From NCBI GenBank assembly GCA_963840975.1, contig CAWJBC010000017.1:1-64000 (forward strand): a DNA stretch of 64,000 nt. Reading direction: 5' to 3'. The notes under the pieces were generated by a model. The model worked only from the letters and a program-made list of their open reading frames with translations. It was not told the DNA's origin and did no database searches. Source of the stretch: JAADJA01 sp963840975 (lineage in GTDB: Bacteria > Bacteroidota > Bacteroidia > Bacteroidales > JAADJA01). Below, one piece after another: positions 55,113 to 63,646 of this stretch. Each line of letters begins with the position of its first letter. The first letter of the stretch is position 1. The position numbers and the translations under genes were made by a program.

Positions 55113-55958
55113 TTATTTCCTTTTCACCACAATTCCGTACTGCTCTACTGCCCTTTCATTTAAAGGTATCTGGTAAATCCATTTCATTATTTTATTCACC
55201 TCTGTTTTTTCCAAAAAGGGAATATTATCCTTTGTAAAAACAAAAATAAGCAGATTGTATTCTTTGCTTTTATATTCATAGTCAATTCCGAAATAATAAC
55301 CATCCATATTTTGATTAATGGGGAAATGGATTTTTTCATTCTTTTTGAAAATCCGTTCAGGATCATCATTCAGGTAGCCATAAGCCGGATCGTTGTATGG
55401 ATAGAGAATAAAGGCAGATTCATCCGTTACGTTAAAGATTTTCAGAAAGCCATCTTTGGAGGGTGTAAAACTGAAATCAAGCGGATCATTTTCGAGATAG
55501 AACTCCTTGATCCCATCCACCTTGATAACCAGGGAAGGATCTTTTGTATCTTCATGTTTATAGACTATTGCAGAAATCTCAACCTCGATAAGAATATTTC
55601 CGAATTCATTGATGTTTCTTTTTAATTCATTTACTTCTTCAACTATTATTTCGGCACCGGTTTCAGTAGAAACGAAAGATTGAAAAATCTCTTTAAATTT
55701 TTCATCATCTTCGAAGGTGTAAAGAAAGTCCGAAACTTGCACATTTTCAGAAATTCCGGCTTTTACCATCGCATTTTTCTTGGCTTCGTCAATGGCTTTG
55801 TTCCTGACCTCCTCGAGGGTAAGGTCGCGTGCTTCATAACTACCACGAGCTGTCACTTCAATTTCCTTTTGAGAAAAAAGATTCAGGGGTAATAAGCCTG
55901 AATTTATAAATAGAAATAAAGCCAAAACGTACGTTTGAATATTAATTCTTGAGTCCAT
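55113..55958 (-). CDS. Secreted DUF4384 protein with FlgT/LPP20-like N-terminus
   Basis: 281 aa from ATG 55958. The signal peptide (MDSRINIQTYVLALFLFINS) is followed by a domain like the N-terminus of FlgT/LPP20 proteins (ARGSYEARDLTLEEVRNKAI, DEAKKNAMVKAGI), then by DUF4384 (about 155-265; FSFTPSKDGFLKIFNVTDES). The start ATG lies within the terminal inverted repeat of repeat A copy 3. A longer frame from ATG 56105 reads through the whole repeat but would bury the signal peptide 46 residues deep. Without the insertion the gene would start at 56105 with MKTGQSRINIQTYVLALFLF. DUF4384 commonly accompanies caspase-like peptidases; the caspase gene is immediately upstream. Confidence 0.78.
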   Translation of the reverse strand: MDSRINIQTYVLALFLFINSGLLPLNLFSQKEIEVTARGSYEARDLTLEEVRNKAIDEAKKNAMVKAGISENVQVSDFLYTFEDDEKFKEIFQSFVSTETGAEIIVEEVNELKRNINEFGNILIEVEISAIVYKHEDTKDPSLVIKVDGIKEFYLENDPLDFSFTPSKDGFLKIFNVTDESAFILYPYNDPAYGYLNDDPERIFKKNEKIHFPINQNMDGYYFGIDYEYKSKEYNLLIFVFTKDNIPFLEKTEVNKIMKWIYQIPLNERAVEQYGIVVKRK

Positions 55959-56081
55959 TCCGAAAAGTGATTTATCGTCATTGCGAGCGTAGCGAAGCAA
56001 TCTTTTGTTGTTGGAAATCAACAGATTGCTTCGGGCTTCGCCCTCGCAATGACGACCTGTTTGTCTTTTCGGAGTGGACTC
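55951..56081 (+). repeat. Palindromic repeat A, copy 3, inserted in the DUF4384 gene
   Basis: 131 bp, same orientation as copy 2. AATTCT occurs on both sides (55944-55949 and 56082-56087), with one extra T at 55950 before the element. One terminal repeat has changed from GAGTCCACTCC to GAGTCCATTCC; on the minus strand this creates ATG at 55958-55956. The total inserted length, 138 bp, is a multiple of three. Confidence 0.9.
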
Positions 56082-56181
56082 AATTCTACTTTGTCCTGTT
56101 TTCATTTAAAACTATGTGTTAACCTATGTTTCTATTGTGCCTATGTGGTGAATTTATTGTTATTGTATTCTCAGTTATAAA

Positions 56182-57891
56182 TTAATTCTGAATCAATTTC
56201 CAATTCTTCCACACATTTTCAATATCCGAACTGACATTTACTTTTGGATCCTGTTCCTTCTGATTTACGCGCAGTGATTCTATCGAAACATTGCTTGAAA
56301 GATAATCTGCCAGCGTATTATAAGTTATATCTCCTTTTGATTCTTTTAGTTTTTTAAGTAAAAAGTAAGTAAACAGACCGTGTTGCTCCTTATCGTAAGG
56401 CATGGCGGATTGTTCGCCGCTGCTGGCAGTAAACACAACCACATTGCCCATGATCAGGTTCTCCTTAGCCTTCACTTTTACCCCGCGTGCCGCTATCAGT
56501 CCTGCATCCCTTCCTCCGCCGCTGAAGCAGGCATCAAGAAAAATGGTTACCCTGCCAGCGCCGCTTTCACCCAATTTTTTATATACATCTTCAAGTTTTA
56601 TAGCTGACGCAAGATTGGTTCCGGTAACATCAACAGGAATAAGGTAAGGCGTTTTTGTTTCTTCATCAGGAAGCCCATGACCTGCATAATAAAAAATCAG
56701 CTCCGCCTGCTCTCCCGATTTAGACGCAAGCTTTGAAATGAGATCAATTTTTTGAGAAATTTCACCTGTGGTAGCGTCCAGCAGGAGATGTGCATTCATT
56801 TCATCAATACCCAAGGTTTTTATGGCATAATCTTTAAAAACAGTGGCATCGTTTCGGGCATAAGCAACATTGGTTTCAGTATTCAGCCCTTTCTGGTATT
56901 TTGCATAATCCTCATTGCCAATGATCAGCGCATATCGGTAAGGTTGTTTAGTTTTGTTAACCGGAATATTCTTATCCACGTCTGAGGTAAGAGAGGCAAT
57001 TTTAATATCCGGAGCTACAGTTGTGATTCCGCTGATTACAACTTCATTTCGGGCAGTAAGTCTTTGTTCTAAGCTAACATTAAGGGTTGTGTCCCTGGCA
57101 AATTTATTAAGTGATTCATTGATGTCAACCAGGACGGGAATATCGTTGAGGACATATCTCCGTGTTGCAGTAAAGAGGAATTCGAGTTCAGCCGTTGCTC
57201 CCCTGCCAAGAGTTCCTAATTCATACCGGTTTTTCTCACCCAGGAAAATACAATTTGCATTGGGCAATTTAAATTCTGTAACCACATCCCTTGCATCTCC
57301 CTGTCCTATATTTTGAATGATCACTTTCAGGTTGATCGGGTAGTTCAGCTTTATCAATCCTCCATCCTCGGTACTAAAAACTGCATCCGCAACTATCACC
57401 TTTGGACTGGCAAAGGTTTTGGTTTCAATTTTCAGTTCCAGTGGGAATGCGTCAAGCCCTCGTTCTTCCTGAACTTCAATAACAAATTCAGCCATTCCAT
57501 TTTGCAGATTCATAGTACTGCCAACGGGTATTTTAACTGTTCTGCTGGTGTTTCCCTGTAAATCACCAAGTGAATATAAGTTCGAAAATTCAAGACCTTT
57601 CAGCCCGGTATTTTTCAGGGTTATCTTTACATTTACATTATTGGCAGCACCTTCTCCAATATTATCTACATTAAGGCTGATCTGACATTTTTCGGTGGCA
57701 TCAATAATATTATTCTGATTTTCATCTGTGAATTTCTCACCGGTGATTACAAGATCGGGTAGTTTGGTCACCACAGCGTGTTCTGTTTTGGTGAACGTTA
57801 CTTTTTTCTGTTCGCTTTTACCTGATATCACCTGACCCTGAGTAGCAATCGAAAGGACAATAAATAGCAGATGAATTATTTTAGTTTTCAT
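56182..57891 (-). CDS. Secreted caspase-like peptidase (C14) with CARDB-type N-terminal domains
   Basis: 569 aa. After a signal peptide (MKTKIIHLLFIVLSIATQGQ) come two beta-sandwich domains of the CARDB/adhesion type (about 45-150 and 160-275; CQISLNVDNIGEGAANNVNV). The p20-like peptidase starts near residue 325 (RYALIIGNEDYAKYQKGLN). The catalytic pair is His405 in FYYAGHGLPDEET and Cys455 in FLDACFSGGGRDAG, both intact. Specificity of this clan is often for Arg or Lys (metacaspase type), but the S1 pocket cannot be read confidently here. The enzyme is exported, so its substrates are envelope or external proteins. It is central to a run of exported-protein genes, 19 bp from its upstream neighbour. 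Confidence 0.88.
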   Translation of the reverse strand: MKTKIIHLLFIVLSIATQGQVISGKSEQKKVTFTKTEHAVVTKLPDLVITGEKFTDENQNNIIDATEKCQISLNVDNIGEGAANNVNVKITLKNTGLKGLEFSNLYSLGDLQGNTSRTVKIPVGSTMNLQNGMAEFVIEVQEERGLDAFPLELKIETKTFASPKVIVADAVFSTEDGGLIKLNYPINLKVIIQNIGQGDARDVVTEFKLPNANCIFLGEKNRYELGTLGRGATAELEFLFTATRRYVLNDIPVLVDINESLNKFARDTTLNVSLEQRLTARNEVVISGITTVAPDIKIASLTSDVDKNIPVNKTKQPYRYALIIGNEDYAKYQKGLNTETNVAYARNDATVFKDYAIKTLGIDEMNAHLLLDATTGEISQKIDLISKLASKSGEQAELIFYYAGHGLPDEETKTPYLIPVDVTGTNLASAIKLEDVYKKLGESGAGRVTIFLDACFSGGGRDAGLIAARGVKVKAKENLIMGNVVVFTASSGEQSAMPYDKEQHGLFTYFLLKKLKESKGDITYNTLADYLSSNVSIESLRVNQKEQDPKVNVSSDIENVWKNWKLIQN

Positions 57892-57910
57892 AGTGAAAAA
57901 ATTTCATGAA

Positions 57911-58729
57911 TTAAAACCTGTAGTTTAATCCAAACATAGGTTCGTTCAAATAAGGATCATAGTAGTAATTGAGTGAAACAGGAGATTTGGAGCTTTTCTT
58001 CGCATTCCCAGCCTGAAGGCCAGTCCACACAAGGTCTGCAATCCAAATTGCTGCTGCACTCCCAATCAAAATTTTTGAAATTTTATTATTATTTTCGGCT
58101 TTGCTGAAATAATCGTCACGGTCGGAGGGAACATCAGCAAGTTTATAATCCTCATAAGCATTGTACGCTGACCTGTTGAGAACAATGGAACCAATGATGC
58201 AACCATATCCGCCAACACCTATTAACCACTGTGCTCCGCTACCCTTTACCGCTCTGTTTCCAAGTCCGGGAAGCACAGCAGAAAGTATTAAAGCCTTACC
58301 GATACCTACTCCCTCACTCTTAACCTTTACAGGTTTTTCCTTTGAAAGTTCATCGGTTGCAGTAGTAGTTTTGGTGTCTGTCCGACCATATACTTCAACC
58401 GAAAATTCCTCGCTGAGGTCAACATTATCCGCCTCCACATCCCAGACCACACGCTTGTTTGTACCTCCGGAAACTCCTTTTTTTACATCTCCATAAACAG
58501 TATTTGGAACTATTTCTCTTCCTGCGGCAGTTTTTATCTTAACCCATATTTCAAAAGTCTCTCCTTCTTTCGATTTCATGATATCATAAGTGATTACTAA
58601 CTTCGCTCCCTCAGCATCAAATTTTATATTTTCGATTTTTGCTGCGGATTGTGCATTGACTATATAATTCGTCAAAAAGAAGAAAACCAAAAGTAAAACC
58701 AACAGGGTTGATATATTGAAATTTCTCAT
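57911..58729 (-). CDS. Exported protein with Ig-like domain and C-terminal membrane segments
   Basis: 272 aa from ATG 58729; the frame extends six codons to a GTG. Signal peptide RNFNISTLLVLLLVFFFLTN. Residues 30-120 form a beta-sandwich (AEGAKLVITYDIMKSKEGET, NKRVVWDVEADNVDLSEEF). After a linker, hydrophobic glycine-rich segments (ALILSAVLPGLGNRAVKGSG, WLIGVGGYGCIIGSIVL, ISKILIGSAAAIWIADLVW) look like membrane helices or hairpins, and the protein ends in FGLNYRF. Such proteins recur beside caspase or LPP20 genes in Bacteroidota in my recollection (unverified). Function unknown. Confidence 0.7.
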   Translation of the reverse strand: MRNFNISTLLVLLLVFFFLTNYIVNAQSAAKIENIKFDAEGAKLVITYDIMKSKEGETFEIWVKIKTAAGREIVPNTVYGDVKKGVSGGTNKRVVWDVEADNVDLSEEFSVEVYGRTDTKTTTATDELSKEKPVKVKSEGVGIGKALILSAVLPGLGNRAVKGSGAQWLIGVGGYGCIIGSIVLNRSAYNAYEDYKLADVPSDRDDYFSKAENNNKISKILIGSAAAIWIADLVWTGLQAGNAKKSSKSPVSLNYYYDPYLNEPMFGLNYRF

Positions 58730-58757
58730 GTTGTTAAAGATTATCACAATTGTAAAT

Positions 58758-59753
58758 TTATTTTATATCCTTTTCAGAAACAACTCTCGTAACATCCATA
58801 CCAACTGAAGGCGTAGTTACTTTAATGAAATTTTCAGGATTATTTGCCAATTGAACCTGTTCTCCTTTTTGATTCGTGATATAAACTTCGAGGTTCCAGT
58901 TATAATTTAGAGCAGAATTCCCGGCATAAAGAGATTCCCACGACACACCGCCATCAAAAGAAATCATATCTCCCAAACCCGACTGAGCTGGTCCGTCGTC
59001 AACGCCCGCAGGATAGGTTCCCATAAAATAATTGGTAACCCAAATTCCAACCCAGACCTCTTTGTCGTGATCAATATGATAAACATTAGCAGGGCTGTAT
59101 TCGTTCCAGGTATTTAAGGTTGTGTTATTTACCGTTTCATAATAGACCAGTGACGGTGGATTCACACCTTCGTAAACTTCAACATAATACTGTGCCGACT
59201 CTTTTGGGAAAAACCTGATTTTTGAAATCCTGAAACCGTCATAATTTGTCAAAGATGAAACAGGAAAGCGAATGGCATAATCAAAATTGGAACCATCAGT
59301 CAATCCAATACCCGTATGGTTTATACCATCGTTATACTTCAGCCAATATCCTCCACCTCCGCTGGTAGGAGTTAAAAATGTTATCACTTCACCGTACACA
59401 ATCCCGTTATCATCTTCCACATACGAGCGGATATAATAACTCGTGTTGCTGGAAAGCCCATTGAGAACTGATGAATAGCTCCCCAACGAATTGCTTGTGC
59501 CTTTGCTTCTAACAGAATCATTCTTTGTAGGAGCCATGATTGTTTCTGACCAGCAAAAACCATGGTCCTTTATTCCTCCTTCGCCCAGGTCAACTATTGT
59601 TCCGTTAGCAGTAGCAAAGGTAGGTTGAATGCCGGTAACTGTTCCTGTTTTTACATAAGCCACCCGAACCAGTTCTACCTTTTTGCATCCTGCAAAAAAA
59701 ATCCCGGCCATCAGAATCATCAACAAGAGTTTTTGAGCTTGTATAGATTTCAT
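58758..59753 (-). CDS. Fibronectin-type lipoprotein
   Basis: 331 aa with a lipoprotein signal, lipobox IFFAGC (Cys23). Residues 30-130 are a fibronectin type III-like domain (GTVTGIQPTFATANGTIVD, GLSSNTSYYIRSYVEDDNG). Residues 135-300 are a predicted jellyroll (FRISKIRFFPKESAQYYVEV, KEVWVGIWVTNYFMGTYPAG), similar to carbohydrate- or protein-binding modules. The gene is 18 bp downstream of the transglutaminase gene. Probably a surface or periplasmic anchor. Confidence 0.78.
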   Translation of the reverse strand: MKSIQAQKLLLMILMAGIFFAGCKKVELVRVAYVKTGTVTGIQPTFATANGTIVDLGEGGIKDHGFCWSETIMAPTKNDSVRSKGTSNSLGSYSSVLNGLSSNTSYYIRSYVEDDNGIVYGEVITFLTPTSGGGGYWLKYNDGINHTGIGLTDGSNFDYAIRFPVSSLTNYDGFRISKIRFFPKESAQYYVEVYEGVNPPSLVYYETVNNTTLNTWNEYSPANVYHIDHDKEVWVGIWVTNYFMGTYPAGVDDGPAQSGLGDMISFDGGVSWESLYAGNSALNYNWNLEVYITNQKGEQVQLANNPENFIKVTTPSVGMDVTRVVSEKDIK

Positions 59754-59771
59754 ATTTTGAAATTTAAATTT

Positions 59772-62414
59772 CTATTCGAGTATATCTGCTTTCAAATTCA
59801 TCATCTTTTGGGTATGATCCGAATCATAGTCAAACAGAAGATTTCCGTTGAGTTTATAAAGTTTAACATAATTCAGATCGAACCAGATCACCATTTTCCC
59901 TACGGTAATCCCGGAAAGTACATCCAACTGTGCATCGCCACTCTGCAATGCAGAAATCTTCAAAGTAGCTCCGCTGCTGATTTTAAGCTTGTCGAAAAGG
60001 ACAGACGAGCCATCCAGTGTTTCCAGCTTCACGATGCCATCGTTGTTAAGCATAAAATTGATTTTCCCGATGTTGTTGTATATTTCAGTGTACGATTTTT
60101 TAAATCCCGGATTATACAAATCGAGTGCTTTTTTGACATCCTCGCCCGATATTTTCACTCCTGTAAGTTTAATGTGGTTCATTACGGAAAAAACGCCGGC
60201 AATGTTCTTCTCATATTTCGAGGCGACCAGTTTGTCACTTTCAGCTTTCAGGCTTTCGATAAGATTGAACTCCGTTAATTCATTGGTATTTAAAGCAAGG
60301 CTTCCAATCACAGCACCAGTAGATTTCTGGAATGTCCCGGTAAGATACAGCAAGCCCATTGGACCTGCCTGTAATCCATAGTTGCTGAAACCTTCATTTT
60401 CATTGTAAAAGGCTGTTCCTTTGTTCACTCCGCCTTTGGTGCATTTTGCCAGGTATATAAGATAATTTTCCTGCGGATAAGTGTCCAGCCCTACTTTGGT
60501 TGCCCATATAAATTGCCCCGAACCCGAATATTTTGCAATAAAAACATCTGATAGTCCTTCCATGCATTTCAATGACGTTATTCCATTCTCAAATTCAATT
60601 TTACCATCAAAGGAACCTGAAATATAAATGTCGCCGGAAGCATCATATAAAATGGAGAATCCGGAAGCATTGTTTGTACCTGCAGCTTTCCTTGCCCAAA
60701 TAACATTTCCGTCTTTATCAAATTTGGCTACAAAAAAACATCTCATATCAGCATTGCCTGTAAGGCTGACCCTCCCAAAAGTTGCTGTACCGGTATAGTA
60801 TCCTGTGAGGTAAGCATTTCCGGTTTCATCAAAAACGATGTCCCTGAGATTGTCGCCCCTGTTGCCTCCGGCTTTTCGTGCCAGTTCCCAAAATGATTTA
60901 TTCTCAGCACCTCTGTTCATGTACTGATCTATTTCAATTATCTTCCCCTCACTGTTCCTGTATTCAGGCATCGCCATACCGAGTGGTGCATTTTCGAAAG
61001 TGGCATCAGCAATTACATATTTTTCACCATTGTACAATATAAAATCACCTTCAACTTCAGTATTAAAATGGACAGCGGTCGCCACATGGCCGGGATATTC
61101 AATACCGATAACTTTATTGTTCAGGAGTGTTTTTACGAGATATGCAAAAAGTATGGAGCGGTCCTCACAATCGGAATAGGGATAATAGAATACCTCTTCC
61201 GGGAAGAAAAATTTCTCTTTGAGAAACTGCTGCTGATCGGTTTGATATTGAAACGATGTCTGAACGAACTTTAACAAAAATCCAACGGCTTCCGCTTCAC
61301 TCATTTTTTCGATAACAGGTTTAAAATTATCAATAATGGATTCTTTGGTTTCGTTGGAAACGGGGGCATCAAAGTAAACATTCAAATCGGATTGTGGATA
61401 ATCCTTATAAAAGTCAATCAGGTTCTGGTTCACTGAAAAGTTAAACGAATAGGGCTTGTCATTATAATTGAAGCTATAAGATTTTTGTTTCACATTACGG
61501 GTCAGATTGAGCGGGCTTTCAATAGAAAAATCAATCAGATTGTTGGCGTCAGGATAATCTTTGTCGTAGGTGTAAATATTCGATCCTATATCCCGCATCA
61601 GGTAATAATTCAATCCGTTTTCCTTCATAAAATTCTTCGCGTACAAAGTGTATTTCGATGGGACAAGCAGGCTCACCTTATTATCAGCATAAGCAATCCT
61701 GGATTTATACCCTGACCGAGTTAGGAGACTCCATACAAGCAAGTCTTCACCATTCTGAGAATCAGGATATATGGTTTTGGCAAATTGCTGAACCATCAAA
61801 TAATAACCATAATCGTTTAGGTTCATATCTGTTTTATACTTTTGAAACTGATTCAACAGGCTGGTATAATTTGTTCCGCTCAATTTTTCCCAAATACCGC
61901 TGATGGTTGAAGGATTTACAATCTTTGGCGGATCGAATTTGATCTGCTGATCGTAATCGAGAACCAAACGGAAACCAAAAAATCCGAATGTCATATTTCC
62001 TTTGTCATAAACCTCCTCATCCGTTTTGAGAACAACCGGCGTTTTGACCTCTTTTTGCATTTCTTTTTTTATGTTCAGCGAAGGTTTGATAACGGGCATT
62101 TTTGTCCATTGCCCTTCGCGCGAAGGTTCCTGTTTATATTCGGGGGTCGCAGGTGGCTTGGGTGTTAGCGGCAACGGCTCACCCTTCATAATTCTGATTT
62201 GTTCCCATTGCTTTTTCAGGTACTCTGCAAATTCCTGATCTCTTTGTTTGACATATTCATCAAATTCGTTTTGCATCCGGTTGATAAATTCCTGTTGCTT
62301 TTGCTTCATTGCAGCCATTTCATCCGCTCTTTGTTTTTTGAATTCTTCAAAAGTCTGGGCCTGGATGATTCCGCCGATAATTATTGCTGACAGCAGTATA
62401 AATAATTTCTTCAT
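59772..62414 (-). CDS. Exported transglutaminase-like protein with coiled coil and beta-propeller-like repeats
   Basis: 880 aa with a signal peptide (MKKLFILLSAIIIGGIIQAQ). Residues 21-75 are a highly charged coiled coil; a proline-rich linker follows (80-95). The transglutaminase-like core (about 375-475) has the full papain-like triad: Cys416 in YSDCEDRS, His443 in GHVATAVHF and Asp470 in YVIADATF. Residues 510-640 carry propeller-type repeats (DIVFDETGNAYLTGYYTG, ILYDASGDIYISGSFDG). Bacterial members can act as peptidases or cross-link proteins; which applies here is not shown. It lies between the LPP20-like and lipoprotein genes. Confidence 0.82.
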   Translation of the reverse strand: MKKLFILLSAIIIGGIIQAQTFEEFKKQRADEMAAMKQKQQEFINRMQNEFDEYVKQRDQEFAEYLKKQWEQIRIMKGEPLPLTPKPPATPEYKQEPSREGQWTKMPVIKPSLNIKKEMQKEVKTPVVLKTDEEVYDKGNMTFGFFGFRLVLDYDQQIKFDPPKIVNPSTISGIWEKLSGTNYTSLLNQFQKYKTDMNLNDYGYYLMVQQFAKTIYPDSQNGEDLLVWSLLTRSGYKSRIAYADNKVSLLVPSKYTLYAKNFMKENGLNYYLMRDIGSNIYTYDKDYPDANNLIDFSIESPLNLTRNVKQKSYSFNYNDKPYSFNFSVNQNLIDFYKDYPQSDLNVYFDAPVSNETKESIIDNFKPVIEKMSEAEAVGFLLKFVQTSFQYQTDQQQFLKEKFFFPEEVFYYPYSDCEDRSILFAYLVKTLLNNKVIGIEYPGHVATAVHFNTEVEGDFILYNGEKYVIADATFENAPLGMAMPEYRNSEGKIIEIDQYMNRGAENKSFWELARKAGGNRGDNLRDIVFDETGNAYLTGYYTGTATFGRVSLTGNADMRCFFVAKFDKDGNVIWARKAAGTNNASGFSILYDASGDIYISGSFDGKIEFENGITSLKCMEGLSDVFIAKYSGSGQFIWATKVGLDTYPQENYLIYLAKCTKGGVNKGTAFYNENEGFSNYGLQAGPMGLLYLTGTFQKSTGAVIGSLALNTNELTEFNLIESLKAESDKLVASKYEKNIAGVFSVMNHIKLTGVKISGEDVKKALDLYNPGFKKSYTEIYNNIGKINFMLNNDGIVKLETLDGSSVLFDKLKISSGATLKISALQSGDAQLDVLSGITVGKMVIWFDLNYVKLYKLNGNLLFDYDSDHTQKMMNLKADILE

Positions 62415-62436
62415 TTTTCGAAATTTTTATCGTTGA

Positions 62437-63492
62437 TCATTCATGTTTTTTTAAATAATCCATATCCAACATTAAAAAATTATTGGCAACCCGCAGCCCG
62501 GTAATCGTTAATGAGGGCTTTGTTTCAGAAATTTCGCGGGATAAATTTTTATTTCCTGTTGTATGCTCATCTCCTACCTGCTTAATGGCAAAGGAAGAAG
62601 ACTGCGACAATAAAAGGGTTTTTTGAATCAGGATTTCAAAATAGGTTTTCCAAAGCCCGTAGTTCAGCTTATGGCTGTAATTGTCGTCTGTTTCAACTGA
62701 GGGCGGATTCTCCCCTCCTGCGTACCTGAAATTGAAATATGGAAAAGGAACAAGTTCATTATTCATTCCCGAATTGATTTCAAGAAGGTTGTTGAGGGTG
62801 TGAATTGAATAGGTCAATTCTTCCGCCGGATTGCCGGCAGTGGACCGGTGAATTTCAAGACTGATTTTTTCCTCTGTTTCAAAAACATTGTTTTTTTGGC
62901 GTTCAACCTGGTAAATTTCACTGTTAACATCTATCGTATCGGTCAGTTGAAGCACATCTGAGAAACTATATTTAAGCAGAATAATGGCTTCACCAAACGA
63001 TGTGAGAAAATATTCCAATTCCTCAAAATTGCTTTCGGTAAAAGTCATTTTTGAAAAAACTTTGTATAGGTTCTCATATTTTGTGGTAAACTTTTCCGAG
63101 CCGGGTGTTATTTTTTCACCTGAAAAATTATCGGTTATTCCGCTAATTCGCGGATAAAGCAGCAGGGTGGTAACCGCTTTGGCCCTCAAACATGCTTGCC
63201 TGCGGGCAGTTTCTTCCGGCAAACCCGGGTCGGAAATCCCAATGGAATAAAAATGATTTTTATCTGATGCCGGAATTGTGAACAGCCAGGGTGGTAAACT
63301 TGCTGGATGGAGGATTTGGGTGTTTTTAACGGTATCTGCCGAACCTATTTTCACTTCTTTATAGAGTGTACCTTTAAACTTCTCATAATCATTATCAGTT
63401 GAGATCATACTGTTTTCCTGAGAAAAAACATAGGAACAGCATAGCAAAACTACTCCCAACAAATTTTTTTTATAATTCAGAAGTAAAGGCAT
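62437..63492 (-). CDS. Exported LPP20-like protein of unknown function
   Basis: 351 aa from ATG 63492; a TTG 11 codons upstream is less likely. Signal peptide YKKNLLGVVLLCCSYVFSQ. The segment PPWLFTIPASDKNHFYSIGI with ETARRQACLRAKAVTTLLL (about 70-120) matches the beginning of LPP20/FlgP-type domains, where the alternating Ala/Arg helix follows a short beta strand. The remaining 200 residues are not recognised. It begins about 150 bp after the upstream LPP20 gene, across a hairpin repeat. Confidence 0.7.
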   Translation of the reverse strand: MPLLLNYKKNLLGVVLLCCSYVFSQENSMISTDNDYEKFKGTLYKEVKIGSADTVKNTQILHPASLPPWLFTIPASDKNHFYSIGISDPGLPEETARRQACLRAKAVTTLLLYPRISGITDNFSGEKITPGSEKFTTKYENLYKVFSKMTFTESNFEELEYFLTSFGEAIILLKYSFSDVLQLTDTIDVNSEIYQVERQKNNVFETEEKISLEIHRSTAGNPAEELTYSIHTLNNLLEINSGMNNELVPFPYFNFRYAGGENPPSVETDDNYSHKLNYGLWKTYFEILIQKTLLLSQSSSFAIKQVGDEHTTGNKNLSREISETKPSLTITGLRVANNFLMLDMDYLKKHE

Positions 63493-63566
63493 GATCAGTA
63501 GATTTGTGCTGTTGCCATAAAGCAAATTAATCAGTGAAAACAGATCTCAGTCTGGAATTCAGCCAT

Positions 63567-63584
63567 GAAGCGCCAGGGCGCTTC
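63567..63584. repeat. Short GC-rich palindrome
   Basis: GAAGCGCC-AG-GGCGCTTC, an 8-bp stem with a 2-nt loop, in a GC-richer intergenic patch (63560-63630). It could be a small interspersed repeat or an intercistronic RNA hairpin between the two LPP20-like genes. Confidence 0.45.
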
Positions 63585-63646
63585 AACAGGAATGTAGTTT
63601 TACTATCAAACCTGGTCGCGCCTCAGCGATTCATGAAAGAGGTAAT

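Noticed and set aside
55113..56105. 330-aa version of the DUF4384 protein starting at 56105
   Set aside because: It would place 46 repeat-derived residues before the signal peptide. The ATG at 55958 gives a normal exported protein, so the longer form is not preferred, though it stays open.
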